The translations under genes and the position numbers were made by a program. From Haberlea rhodopensis (lineage: Eukaryota; Streptophyta; Magnoliopsida; Lamiales; Gesneriaceae): a stretch of 64,000 nt of DNA. The DNA is taken from positions 1 through 64,000 of the forward strand of contig CAJQUN010001296.1 in the NCBI GenBank assembly GCA_907163345.1. Direction: 5' to 3'. How positions within the stretch are numbered: position 1 is the first letter of the stretch; every line of letters begins with the position of its first letter. Below the pieces are notes generated by a model, which saw nothing but the letters and a program-made list of their open reading frames with translations, was not told where the DNA came from and did not search any database. Positions 34,288 to 44,706 of this stretch are shown here, in pieces.

Positions 34288-34300
34288 GGCTCTGATGCCA
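34288..34300 (-). other. Primer-binding site of the minus-strand copia element
   Basis: TGGCATCAGAGCC on the minus strand, complementary to initiator tRNA-Met with one change from the usual TGGTATCAGAGC, one base from the LTR end. Confidence 0.8.
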
Positions 34301-34301
34301 C

Positions 34302-34851
34302 TGTAAGGAATCCAACATGCAAATACACAGCGAAAATAAAAAATTTGGATTCCCAACCGAGTACTTATACGGAGTTAATCATATCGGGGTGAAAAGAATC
34401 ATACCCTTGTAGTGTGTTTGAGCAGAATCCCACGAAGCAGCATGTCCAACGCGTCCTCGAGTCAGTAGCAAAACTTTTCAAGTTTTGCCTCTACGGTATC
34501 CACACGATTATGTCGATCAAGGGATGTTGAAGAACAATTTGCTAGACTTGTTATTCAACTAGAAAACAACGAGCACAAAGATATGAGATGGTGGCTGCCA
34601 CTTCCGAACTCTTCGAACGGCGTCCTTTTAATTTTTAGGTTAAAAAACTATTTTAACGTATATTACTCTTTCTCATATGCATGTCTCAATATATAGATAA
34701 ATAAAATCGGCGGCTTATTTAGGTTTTCCGAAAACACTTTAAGCCCAATCAATATTTATCTTTTATTCCATATTCATATATCTTCATATATATATGATCG
34801 GCCCATAATAATATAACATATTATTATTGTATGATCAAGACTCTTCCTAAT
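34302..34851 (-). repeat. Copia 5' LTR, first of three pieces
   Basis: Colinear with 15419-15968. It ends in CTAAT, the target duplication of the Athila-type insertion. The LTR continues at 46256-46595 and 48152-48764. Confidence 0.85.
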
Positions 34852-36408
34852 TGATCGCTTTATTTTTAAACAGAAAATATTTCAAAGAGTAGTGTGAAGC
34901 GATTCTACCGCAAGTGCACGGTTGTCAAGTTTTAGTATAGTTTAATTGAAAGTAAGGGTTGTCGAATCCACAGGGACTAACGTATAAGTACCAAATAAGA
35001 TTAATAAAATTATATTTAGCCTACGATTAATAAAGGTGAGTAACTAGCGCAAAACTAAACTAAGGAACGAAAAATAACCAAGAAACAATAAAATGAATGG
35101 TTCCGGATATGCAAAGGTAATTCCCTCGAGAAATTTATCAAGCTCTTCATTCAACTGTGTTATCTTTAATGATTCATTTGAATAAGCAAATTATCAACCA
35201 ATTGATTCTAAAGGTGAAAGGTTTTCGCTATTATTCAATACACTCTCTCGAGCTGTAAAGAAACTAATATCAAATTAGAACAAGTCACTCTCGTGCACCT
35301 ATTTACTAATTCAATATTGCATAAATCGTCAAAACCTTATTACTCTAAATCTCTCGATTCCAAGTTCTCACGTATGCGATATCATCTCTCGATCTCAATC
35401 ATAACATACTTCATGAATTAATAGAGCGTGTTACAACGTTATCTCTCGATCTCGGTTATAACTCTCAAAATCAATCAAAGTTAGCTAGACTTTGATCTTA
35501 ACAAGCAATTAATTCATGAACGATAGGAATCAATACACTCAAACACAATTGACTCAATATATCAAACACAATGATACTAAATCTCAATAAAATAAACTAG
35601 ATTTAATTCAAATCCAATACATAAGAAGTTTAATCGTCTCTTGACCTCAAAAACATCAAATGAAAACGAAAAATCAAAGAAATCAAAGTTTAGAAATACG
35701 ATAAACGGCGGATAAATCCGTGCGTTGCACTGTGATTTCTTCTCTTGCTCTTCCTTGCACTCCGGAATCTGTTGGCTTAAGCTCGGACGAAGAACGGAGA
35801 AAATGGCTCTCCTTGGCGGCGGCTAGGCGACGACTAGGGTTCCTCCTTTTTGTCCAGAGTGTCGTCTGATATGAGATATATGAGATATGGAAGAGATCCC
35901 CCTTAAATCACTGAAAATCAATTCAAAAATGGAAGATAGGATTTTTCCGGATTTGGGTATCGATCGATCGAGATTTTCCTTCGATCGATCGGTTCACTGT
36001 TCACTTCAGTCTTTGAAACTCACTGCCTCTCTCGATCGATCGAGAATAATTCTCGATCGATCGACTCTTCGATAAAATTGGCTCTGAAGTTTCTGCCTGG
36101 GTCGATCGATCGAGCATTATTTTCGATCGATCGAGACTTCGATTCATTTTCTGCTCAGCACACTGCCTGGCTCGATCGATCGAGAATAAATCTCGATCGA
36201 TCGAAGCCTTGAAAATTCCACTTTCTTCATTTGATCTCTTTTTCGCCTCGATTTCGCCCGTTTTCTTCATTTTAGCTCATTTCTTCCACTTCCGACCTAA
36301 TTTCCTGAAACAAACAAATAAACACCAAAAAGCATAATATCATCCAGGAAAAAGTACGAAAAATGGGAAGAAATTACAGCTAAAAACACTTAAAATCTAT
36401 GCCTATCA
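34852..36408 (-). repeat. Athila 3' LTR (1557 bp)
   Basis: Pairs with 44707-46250. The two differ by scattered substitutions and a 13-bp deletion near 44770. Contains a four-dyad palindrome array. Confidence 0.9.
35959..36205. repeat. Palindrome-dyad array in the Athila LTR, four dyads
   Basis: Eight 14-bp units of the CTCGATCGATCGAG type start at 35959, 35980, 36031, 36052, 36101, 36122, 36171 and 36192. Within each pair the spacer is exactly 7 bp and A/T-rich (ATTTTCC, AATAATT, CATTATT, AATAAAT). Dyads start 72, 70 and 70 bp apart, and three are preceded by CTGCCT. The right LTR has the same array at about 45801-46047. Confidence 0.9.
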
Positions 36409-37857
36409 ACTCCCCCAAACTTAGACTTGATCGTCCTCGAGCAAGCAATAAGCTCAAAAAGAAGAGTTAAACTTAATACTATGCATGAATCATCTTTACA
36501 ACAAACGTAAAAACTCAGAAATCCTACTTACACATCGATAAGTGTCATTCAAAATTCAACAAGAAGCAATTTCTCCTAAGTTAAACAATACATCGCAACA
36601 TTGGAACGTGCGTGTGTGCTATTGTCAAACATGAATAAAGTACATATCTTTAAGATCAAAATGTGCCATGAAAACTCAAAGCCAAGAATACTTCGAATTA
36701 CTCTACAAATATACTATCCAGCACCTCTCCACTAATGAAATTATTCCCTAGACTTGGATCAAAAGGTCTTTAAAAGCTTATAACGTTAGGCCTTTTGGTG
36801 TCGGTTTCAAAGAAAAGGTAGGATGAATTCAAAGAAAAGAGTATAAAATCAGTTCAACAATTTTTTTTTCCGCACACTATTGAGCTTCTCTTCAACTTTT
36901 TCTAGCCTTGGCCACTTTGGGTCTTATTTGAATTTTTCTTTTCAAGGCTTTTCTCTACATCTTTTCTTTTTGCTCATTCTATTTTTCATAATGAACTCAT
37001 TTATATATAACAATTCCGTGCAAAGAATGAGATTCATTATACTCCCTTGGGGATGGATAAAAATTTCTTTTAGGCTCAGTTCAAGGTAGATATAATGAGT
37101 TTGCCAAGAATGTCGAATGGGGGTCTAATCATATGCAATGCATATACCATTCTTTTTCAATAAGGCTCAAGAGGGGACACTAAGGAATGATGAATACAAG
37201 GTAGGCTTGAAAGGCACAACGGTCCAAAAATCGCCTAAATCATCTCCAAGTCAAGTTCCTAATTATAAATTTTGCCTCAAAGTGCTTTCAAATAAATTGT
37301 AGAGTTATCTAAGATGCTCAAGACTAAACATAGTTAACACAAATTTTCACTTTAATCAATACATACTTCACTCAATCATGACTCAAAATGTGCTCAAATT
37401 ATTCCTCAGTTTTGACATATGCTCAACACAGGAAATATACAAACAAGTTAAAAAGTTTCATGACTCCTATCTAGATGAGGATTAATTTCATCATGTATTA
37501 CCGTTGCAAATCTAATTCCTCATTTCTCAAGAATAACTCAATAACAAGAAAATTTTTTGTTGGTAATGCTCAAGGATGAATCAGTCACAAAATCGTGCAG
37601 TCATGCAAGTAGAGAAGCAAGACAAGTAGCAGAATGTGCAAAAACAAGATATATACAAATACTCAAAACCCCCCCAAACTTAATATGTGCATTGCCCTCA
37701 ATGTACAAGACAAATAAGCGCAAAAACAAAACACATACCATGACGACGATCGTCACTGATCATCGTCCTCATCATGCTCCGGAGGGGAAACTGGGTAGTG
37801 GTGCTCCTCGCCCTGGTATGGCGGAAATGGTGGCTATTCAGAAGGTGGAGGTGCACA
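36409..37857 (-). other. Athila 3' untranslated region, inverted copy
   Basis: Reverse complement of about 40690-42124, including the purine tract next to the LTR. No gene; the 69-codon frame at 36880-37089 is reproduced exactly at 41653-41444. Confidence 0.85.
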
Positions 37858-38716
37858 ATCGGCATTTCATGGATCTTTATCCAGTCTCACAAGGGATGAT
37901 GAAAGCATTTTTATCGAAGTACTTTCCCCCTTCCAAGACAGCAAAGTTGCGGAACCTGAGACGTTATATGAAGCCTGTGATCGTTTTAAAGAATTGTTGA
38001 GGAGATGCCCACACCATGGTCTACCCATATGGCTGCAGGTACAAACTTTCTATAATGGTTTGTTTTCTGCTAACCGTTCAATGATAGATGCAGCATCTGG
38101 GGGATCAATAATGAGGAAGACACCGGAAGAGGCATACAATTTGTTGGAGGAAATGGCGTGCAACAGCTACCAGTGGCAGTCAGAGAAGAGCACGCCACAT
38201 AAGCCAATAGGAGTCCATCAAGTGGACGAGATCACTGCTCTTTCGTCTCAGTTGGAAGCTATGTACCGGAAGATAGACAGTATGGGAGCAGCAGCAATGC
38301 AAGCTCAAGCTTTCTTCTGTGATCTGTGTGGAGGCGGTCATCCTAGCATCGAATGCCAGGCAGGTAATCAATCTAACCAATCTATTGAGGCTGTGAATTT
38401 TGTGGGTAACAGGCAGCAGAACAATCCGTATTCGAACTCCTACAATCCGGGGTGGAGGAACCACCCAAATCTGAGATGGTCGAACCAGGAGAATGTGTTG
38501 AACCCACAACCACAAGCGAGGTTCACACAAAAACCGAGTATGAAAGAACTGATGGCCAAGTTGATTTCGTCAACGGAGGTGAGGATGCAAAATCAAGATG
38601 CATCAATTAAAAATTTGGAAGTGCAGATAGGGCAGTTGGCCACGTTGATATCTGGGAGGACACAAGGTACTCTCCCGAGTGATTCTGTGAAGAATCCAAA
38701 GGAGCAGTCAAATTGA
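37857..38716 (+). pseudogene. Athila Gag, plus-strand copy with internal deletion
   Basis: The gag fragment begins abruptly at 37857. It lacks about 255 bp that the other copy keeps (junction at about 37891, shared AAGG). It then follows the retrotransposon Gag core (FYNGLFSANRSMIDAASGG), an SQLEAMYRKIDS coiled coil, a CDLCGGGHPSIEC knuckle and an Asn/Pro-rich tail to the stop at 38716. A phase change near 37990 is shared with the other copy, so it predates the duplication. Confidence 0.85.
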
Positions 38717-39527
38717 CAGACGAGGAGGTGACAGTCCAGCTTGGGACTATAAATTAAGAACTTCTTTTCCTTCCTCGAGTTTTGTTTTTTTCCCTGTTTT
38801 AGTTTGTTTTGTTGTTATTTGTGTTTTTAGTTTATCTGTGAATGAATTCGTGAAATTTTTATTGCAGGTGTGAAAACAAGAGCGATAAGGATGTAGGCAA
38901 GGCAACCCGAGAGAAAAGTTATTGAGAAAAATTAAATTTTTGGTTGCTGGTGCTGGCGATCGATCGAGACAAAATCTCGATCGATCGCCCGAAGCTTTTA
39001 AAATACGTTTTGAGTTATTGCCTCGCTCGATCGATCGAGAATTATTTTCGATCGATCGAGCGAGAGAAAATTTTGAAAAAAATAGGGCACAGACGCAGCA
39101 GCCAGCAATTTATCAAACATCTTTCCTCTCCACTCCAACAAAGAAAAAATCGCCTTTTTCAATTTCTCATCAATATTCCTTCCAATTGTCAAATTATTTC
39201 AAATCCTTGAAGTAAGTATTGATTCTGATGAGATATTCTTTGCAGATCTGAAATATTACGCACCGAATTGGGTAGAATTGCAGGCGAAAGGAAATTCCAA
39301 GTCAAGCACAAAGAGTCATCAAAGATCAGATTTTTACTTGGTAATTGGTTTCATAATTCATTTATTTTCATCCTTTGGTGCAATTACTTTGTTGAATTGA
39401 ATTGGGTAGAGAAGCATCAAAGTTTGGGGGAAGTATTGTTGTGTTGAGGGGTATTGGCATTGCTGTGTTTTTGGGGTGGTGTTTAGTTGCATTCAAGCGA
39501 GATATTTGAGAATAATTTAGCAAGAAA
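38717..39527 (+). other. Athila spacer between Gag and the downstream ORF
   Basis: Where pol would lie in an autonomous element there is only about 800 bp of noncoding DNA. It includes two palindrome dyads. Confidence 0.75.
38955..39060. repeat. Palindrome dyads in the Athila internal spacer, two dyads
   Basis: Units start at 38955, 38976, 39026 and 39047 (GGCGATCGATCGAG, CTCGATCGATCGCC, CTCGATCGATCGAG, TTCGATCGATCGAG). Spacers are 7 bp and the dyads are 71 bp apart, the same geometry as in the LTR. An inverted copy lies at about 42907-43012. Confidence 0.9.
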
Positions 39528-40835
39528 ATGTCTTCGAGAAAGAGGTCAAAGCAGGCGGAGGCTTCACAAAAGCAAAAGCAGGCGGAGGCCACAACTTCTG
39601 AGCCAGGGTATGACGAACAGAAGTTTGTCAATGCCACAGTTGCTGAGTTATATCCCACTTATCATAAGAAACCCCTTAGTCGTGAAAGGGGCATGAGCAT
39701 GGAAAAAATTGAGTGTCCGGTCATTAGGACAGCACGGCGACGAGGGTGGTATCAATTTGTTCAGACACCTATTGATGCTGTGGTGCCACTGGTAAGGGAA
39801 TTTTATACAAATCTTCGTATCATTCGACCAGGGCACCAAGCAATTGTTTATGTTCGAGGGAAGGATGTGTTGGTAGATCAAGCCTCAATTAATAATATTT
39901 ACCGGATGCCTTTCATACACAACTGTGCGTACCAATCTTTCCGCAAGAGTTTGATCAATTATGATGAGGTACTCGCAGTCATTGGCATGCCGGGAGTAGA
40001 TTGGCAGCGAAACGACAAGGGAGAGCCACATGTGGTTCTAAAGAAGCATATGACACCAGAGGCCCAAGCATGGTTCTCATTTGTCGCCTCACGGGTCATG
40101 CCTTCGACCCACACTTCGGAGGTGACGAAGGACAGAGCGGCCCTGGTTTTTGCCATTTTCACAGGGCAGGATGTGGATTTGGGTGAGATCATTAGTGATG
40201 ACATCCATGAGATCGGTAGCAGCCCACCTACCTCCGCACTACTGTTTCCATCTACCATCACAGAGTTATGTAAGAGAGGCGGAGTGCAATGGGGAGAGGA
40301 CGAGGAGCTACTCCCACCAAAGACCCCGATTATTGTTGACGGTCCACCACCACCTACAGGCCGAAGAAGGGCTACCCCACGACCCTCGGACACTACACAG
40401 GCCGGAGCATCATCATCCTCTGTTGCAGAGCGTACACGTGTTATATTGGACACCCTTCACAGGGATCTCCAAGATATTCGCCTGGAGCAGCAGAGCATTC
40501 ACAGCATGCAGCGGGACATTCATAGAATGCAGAGAGCATTGAAGATGGACCATGAGCAGGTAGCTCAGCGTCGATGGAGTTCATGCACTACCAGAGTGCA
40601 TGGAACACTGCCATGGCCTAGGGCTTTCCAAATTTCCAGTTCCCGCCAGAGCCACACTTTGCACCATATCAGCCGCATGCACCTCCACCTTCTGAATACC
40701 CACCATTTCCGCCATACCAGGGCGAGGAGCACCACTACCCAGTTTCCCCTCCGGAGCATGATGAGGACGATGATCAGTGACGATCGTCGTCATGGTATGT
40801 GTTTTGTTTTTGCGCTTATTTGTCTTGTACATTGA
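39528..40835 (+). CDS. Athila downstream ORF (plant transposon protein domain-like)
   Basis: The ATG at 39528 opens a 435-codon frame. Residues of about 60-270 (from VRTARRRGWYQF-like sequence through MTPEAQAWFSFVASRVMPSTHTSEV) resemble the putative plant transposon protein domain often found downstream of gag-pol in Athila-group elements. A Pro-rich and Gln/His-rich coiled-coil segment follows. After about 40575 the frame seems to have slipped, because another phase gives a better Pro-rich tail ending near the TGA at 40779. Function is unknown; an envelope-like role has been proposed for this position but no transmembrane segment is evident. Confidence 0.65.
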   Translation: MSSRKRSKQAEASQKQKQAEATTSEPGYDEQKFVNATVAELYPTYHKKPLSRERGMSMEKIECPVIRTARRRGWYQFVQTPIDAVVPLVREFYTNLRIIRPGHQAIVYVRGKDVLVDQASINNIYRMPFIHNCAYQSFRKSLINYDEVLAVIGMPGVDWQRNDKGEPHVVLKKHMTPEAQAWFSFVASRVMPSTHTSEVTKDRAALVFAIFTGQDVDLGEIISDDIHEIGSSPPTSALLFPSTITELCKRGGVQWGEDEELLPPKTPIIVDGPPPPTGRRRATPRPSDTTQAGASSSSVAERTRVILDTLHRDLQDIRLEQQSIHSMQRDIHRMQRALKMDHEQVAQRRWSSCTTRVHGTLPWPRAFQISSSRQSHTLHHISRMHLHLLNTHHFRHTRARSTTTQFPLRSMMRTMISDDRRHGMCFVFALICLVH

Positions 40836-42124
40836 GGGCAATGCACATATTAAGTTTGGGGGGGTTTTGAGTATTTGTATATATCTTGTTTTTGCACATT
40901 CTGCTACTTGTCTTGCTTCTCTACTTGCATGACTGCACGATTTTGTGACTGATTCATCCTTGAGCATTACCAACAAAAAATTTTCTTGTTATTGAGTTAT
41001 TCTTGAGAAATGAGGAATTAGATTTGCAACGGTAATACATGATGAAATTAATCCTCATCTAGATAGGAGTCATGAAACTTTTTAACTTGTTTGTATATTT
41101 CCTGTGTTGAGCATATGTCAAAACTGAGGAATAATTTGAGCACATTTTGAGTCATGATTGAGTGAAGTATGTATTGATTAAAGTGAAAATTTGTGTTAAC
41201 TATGTTTAGTCTTGAGCATCTTAGATAACTCTACAATTTATTTGAAAGCACTTTGAGGCAAAATTTATAATTAGGAACTTGACTTGGAGATGATTTAGGC
41301 GATTTTTGGACCGTTGTGCCTTTCAAGCCTACCTTGTATTCATCATTCCTTAGTGTCCCCTCTTGAGCCTTATTGAAAAAGAATGGTATATGCATTGCAT
41401 ATGATTAGACCCCCATTCAACATTCTTGGCAAACTCATTATATCTACCTTGAACTGAGCCTAAAAGAAATTTTTATCCATCCCCAAGGGAGTATAATGAA
41501 TCTCATTCTTTGCACGGAATTGTTATATATAAATGAGTTCATTATGAAAAATAGAATGAGCAAAAAGAAAAGATGTAGAGAAAAGCCTTGAAAAGAAAAA
41601 TTCAAATAAGACCCAAAGTGGCCAAGGCTAGAAAAAGTTGAAGAGAAGCTCAATAGTGTGCGGAAAAAAAAATTGTTGAACTGATTTTATACTCTTTTCT
41701 TTGAATTCATCCTACCTTTTCTTTGAAACCGACACCAAAAGGCCTAACGTTATAAGCTTTTAAAGACCTTTTGATCCAAGTCTAAGGAATAATTTCATTA
41801 GTGGAGAGGTGCTGGATAGTATATTTGTAGAGTAATTCGAAGTATTCTTGGCTTTGAGTTTTCATGGCACATTTTGATCTTAAAGATATGTACTTTATTC
41901 ATGTTTGACAATAGCACACACGCACGTTCCAATGTTGCGATGTATTGTTTAACTTAGGAGAAATTGCTTCTTGTTGAATTTTGAATGACACTTATCGATG
42001 TGTAAGTAGGATTTCTGAGTTTTTACGTTTGTTGTAAAGATGATTCATGCATAGTATTAAGTTTAACTCTTCTTTTTGAGCTTATTGCTTGCTCGAGGAC
42101 GATCAAGTCTAAGTTTGGGGGAGT
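40836..42124 (+). other. Athila 3' untranslated region with purine tract, plus-strand copy
   Basis: Noncoding, mirror image of 36409-37857. It ends in AAGTTTGGGGGAGT directly before an LTR start. Confidence 0.85.
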
Positions 42125-42582
42125 TGATAGGCATAGATTTTAAGTGTTTTTAGCTGTAATTTCTTCCCATTTTTCGTACTTTTTCCTGGATGATATTATG
42201 CTTTTTGGTGTTTATTTGTTTGTTTCAGGAAATTAGGTCGGAAGTGGAAGAAATGAGCTAAAATGAAGAAAACGGGCGAAATCGAGGCGAACGACTCAAG
42301 AATGGGCTCCTCTCTTCTAAGCATGCACTACAAATTGCTTCCTATACTGAATCAGACAAAAGGAGACAACAAAAAATATACACAATTATTAACAAAGATC
42401 AACAAAAGAAAAAGAAAAACAAAAACAAAAACTCAATAATAAAGAATTGGCTAAATTACAATCAACTAATCTCGTATGATATTATACAGATTAGTCCCCG
42501 GCAACGGCGCCAAAAACTTGATCGCTTTATTTTTAAATAGAAAATATTTCAAAGAGTAGTGTGAAGCGATTCTACCGCAAGT
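42125..42582. repeat. Two LTR-end fragments of the Athila element joined head to head
   Basis: 42125-42291 is the first 167 bp of an LTR in plus orientation. 42288-42582 is the reverse complement of an LTR end, its primer site (42512-42495, TGGCGCCGTTGCCGGGGA) and the leader to the start of gag. The two share CGAA at their junction. The second fragment then shares AAGT with the following internal copy. Confidence 0.85.
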
Positions 42583-43251
42583 AATTGCACCAAAGGATGA
42601 AAATAAATGAATTATGAAACCAATTACCAAGTAAAAATCTGATCTTTGATGACTCTTTGTGCTTGACTTGGAATTTCCTTTCGCCTGCAATTCTACCCAA
42701 TTCGGTGCGTAATATTTCAGATCTGCAAAGAATATCTCATCAGAATCAATACTTACTTCAAGGATTTGAAATAATTTGACAATTGGAAGGAATATTGATG
42801 AGAAATTGAAAAAGGCGATTTTTTCTTTGTTGGAGTGGAGAGGAAAGATGTTTGATAAATTGCTGGCTGCTGCGTCTGTGCCCTATTTTTTTCAAAATTT
42901 TCTCTCGCTCGATCGATCGAAAATAATTCTCGATCGATCGAGCGAGGCAATAACTCAAAACGTATTTTAAAAGCTTCGGGCGATCGATCGAGATTTTGTC
43001 TCGATCGATCGCCAGCACCAGCAACCAAAAATTTAATTTTTCTCAATAACTTTTCTCTCGGGTTGCCTTGCCTACATCCTTATCGCTCTTGTTTTCACAC
43101 CTGCAATAAAAATTTCACGAATTCATTCACAGATAAACTAAAAACACAAATAACAACAAAACAAACTAAAACAGGGAAAAAAACAAAACTCGAGGAAGGA
43201 AAAGAAGTTCTTAATTTATAGTCCAAAGCTGGACTGTCACCTCCTCGTCTG
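42583..43251 (-). other. Athila internal spacer, inverted copy
   Basis: Reverse complement of about 38717-39382, including both palindrome dyads at about 42907-43012. No gene. Confidence 0.85.
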
Positions 43252-44506
43252 TCAATTTGACTGCTCCTTTGGATTCTTCACAGAATCACTCGGGAGCGTA
43301 CCTTGTGTCCTCCCAGATATCAACGTGGCCAACTGCCCTATCTGCACTTCCAAATTTTTAATTGATGCATCTTGATTTTGCATCCTCACCTCCGTTGACG
43401 AAATCAACTTGGCCATCAGTTCTTCCATACTCGGTTTTTGTGTGAACCTCGCTTGTGGTTGTGGGTTCAACACATTCTCCTGGTTCGACCATCTCAGATT
43501 TGGGTGGTTCCTCCACCCCGGATTGTAGGAGTTCGAATACGGATTGTTCTGCTGCCTGTTACCCACAAAATTCACAGCCTCAATAGATTGGTTAGATTGA
43601 TTACCTGCCTGGCATTCGATGCTAGGATGACCGCCTCCACACAGATCACAGAAGAAAGCTTGAGCTTGCATTGCTGCTGCTCCCATACTGTCTATCTTCC
43701 GGTACATAGCTTCCAACTGAGACGAAAGAGCAGTGATCTCGTCCACTTGATGGACTCCTATTGGCTTATGTGGCGTGCTCTTCTCTGACTGCCACTGGTA
43801 GCTGTTGCACGCCATTTCCTCCAACAAATTGTATGCCTCTTCCGGTGTCTTCCTCATTATTGATCCCCCAGATGCTGCATCTATCATTGAACGGTTAGCA
43901 GAAAACAAACCATTATAGAAAGTTTGTACCTGCAGCCATATGGGTAGACCATGGTGTGGGCATCTCCTCAACAATTCTTTAAAACGATCACAGGCTTCAT
44001 ATAACGTCTCAGGTTCCGCAACTTTGCTGTCTTGGAAGGGGGAAAGTACTTCGATAAAAATGCTTTCATCATCCCTTCCCATGTTGTTATTGAACCTGCA
44101 GGTAGTGAATTCAACCATGATTTAGCCTTGTCTCGTAAGAAAAAGGAAAGAGCCTTAACCTGATGGCGTCGTCGGAGACTCCATTATGTTTAAACGTGTC
44201 ACAAATCTCCAAGAAGTTGGAGATGTGATTGTTCGGATCGTCCGTGGCAGCTCCCCCAAACATTACAGAATGCTGTATCATCTGGATAATCGCCGGCTTA
44301 ATCTCAAAGTTGTTTGCTTGAATCGCCGGCCTTGTGAGACTGGATAAAGATCCATGAAATGCCGATTGTACAAAGTCCATCATTGATCTTGGGTTCTGTG
44401 CTTCGTTATTGTCAGCCATTTTTCGAGCTTCTCGTAATCTTCTCAGTAGAGTTCTCTCTATCTCTGGATCGAACGACTCAAGAATGGGCTCCTCTCTTCT
44501 AAGCAT
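43252..44506 (-). pseudogene. Athila Gag, fuller minus-strand copy, frame-broken
   Basis: Starts at 44506 with the Athila Gag N-terminus (IQMIQHSVMFGGAATDDPNN, ISNFLEICDTFKHNGVSDD). The phase changes near 44140 and again near 44000, then it runs through the Gag core and CDLCGGGHPSIEC knuckle to 43252. It keeps the roughly 255 bp that the plus copy lacks. The particle protein cannot be made intact. Confidence 0.85.
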
Positions 44507-44682
44507 GCACTACAAATTGCTTCCTATACTGAATCAGACAAAAGGAGACAACAAAAAATATACACAATTATTAACAAAGATCAACAAAAGAAAAAGAAAA
44601 ACAAAAACAAAAACAAAAACTCAATAATAAAGAATTGGCTAAATTACAATCAACTAATCTCGTATGATATTATACAGATTAG

Positions 44683-44700
44683 TCCCCGGCAACGACGCCA
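44683..44700 (-). other. Athila primer-binding site (tRNA-Asp type)
   Basis: TGGCGTCGTTGCCGGGGA on the minus strand. The duplicate at 42512-42495 has the canonical TGGCGCCGTTGCCGGGGA used by Athila/Tat elements, so one base has changed here. Confidence 0.75.
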
Positions 44701-44706
44701 AAAACT

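Noticed and set aside
35959..36205. GATC-rich units as Dam methylation or bacterial contamination
   Set aside because: The arrays lie inside LTRs with target duplications in a plant locus, and plants have no Dam system.
39368..40453. Minus-strand frames opposite the Athila downstream ORF
   Set aside because: They are antisense shadows; the plus-strand frame has a proper ATG and family-like content.
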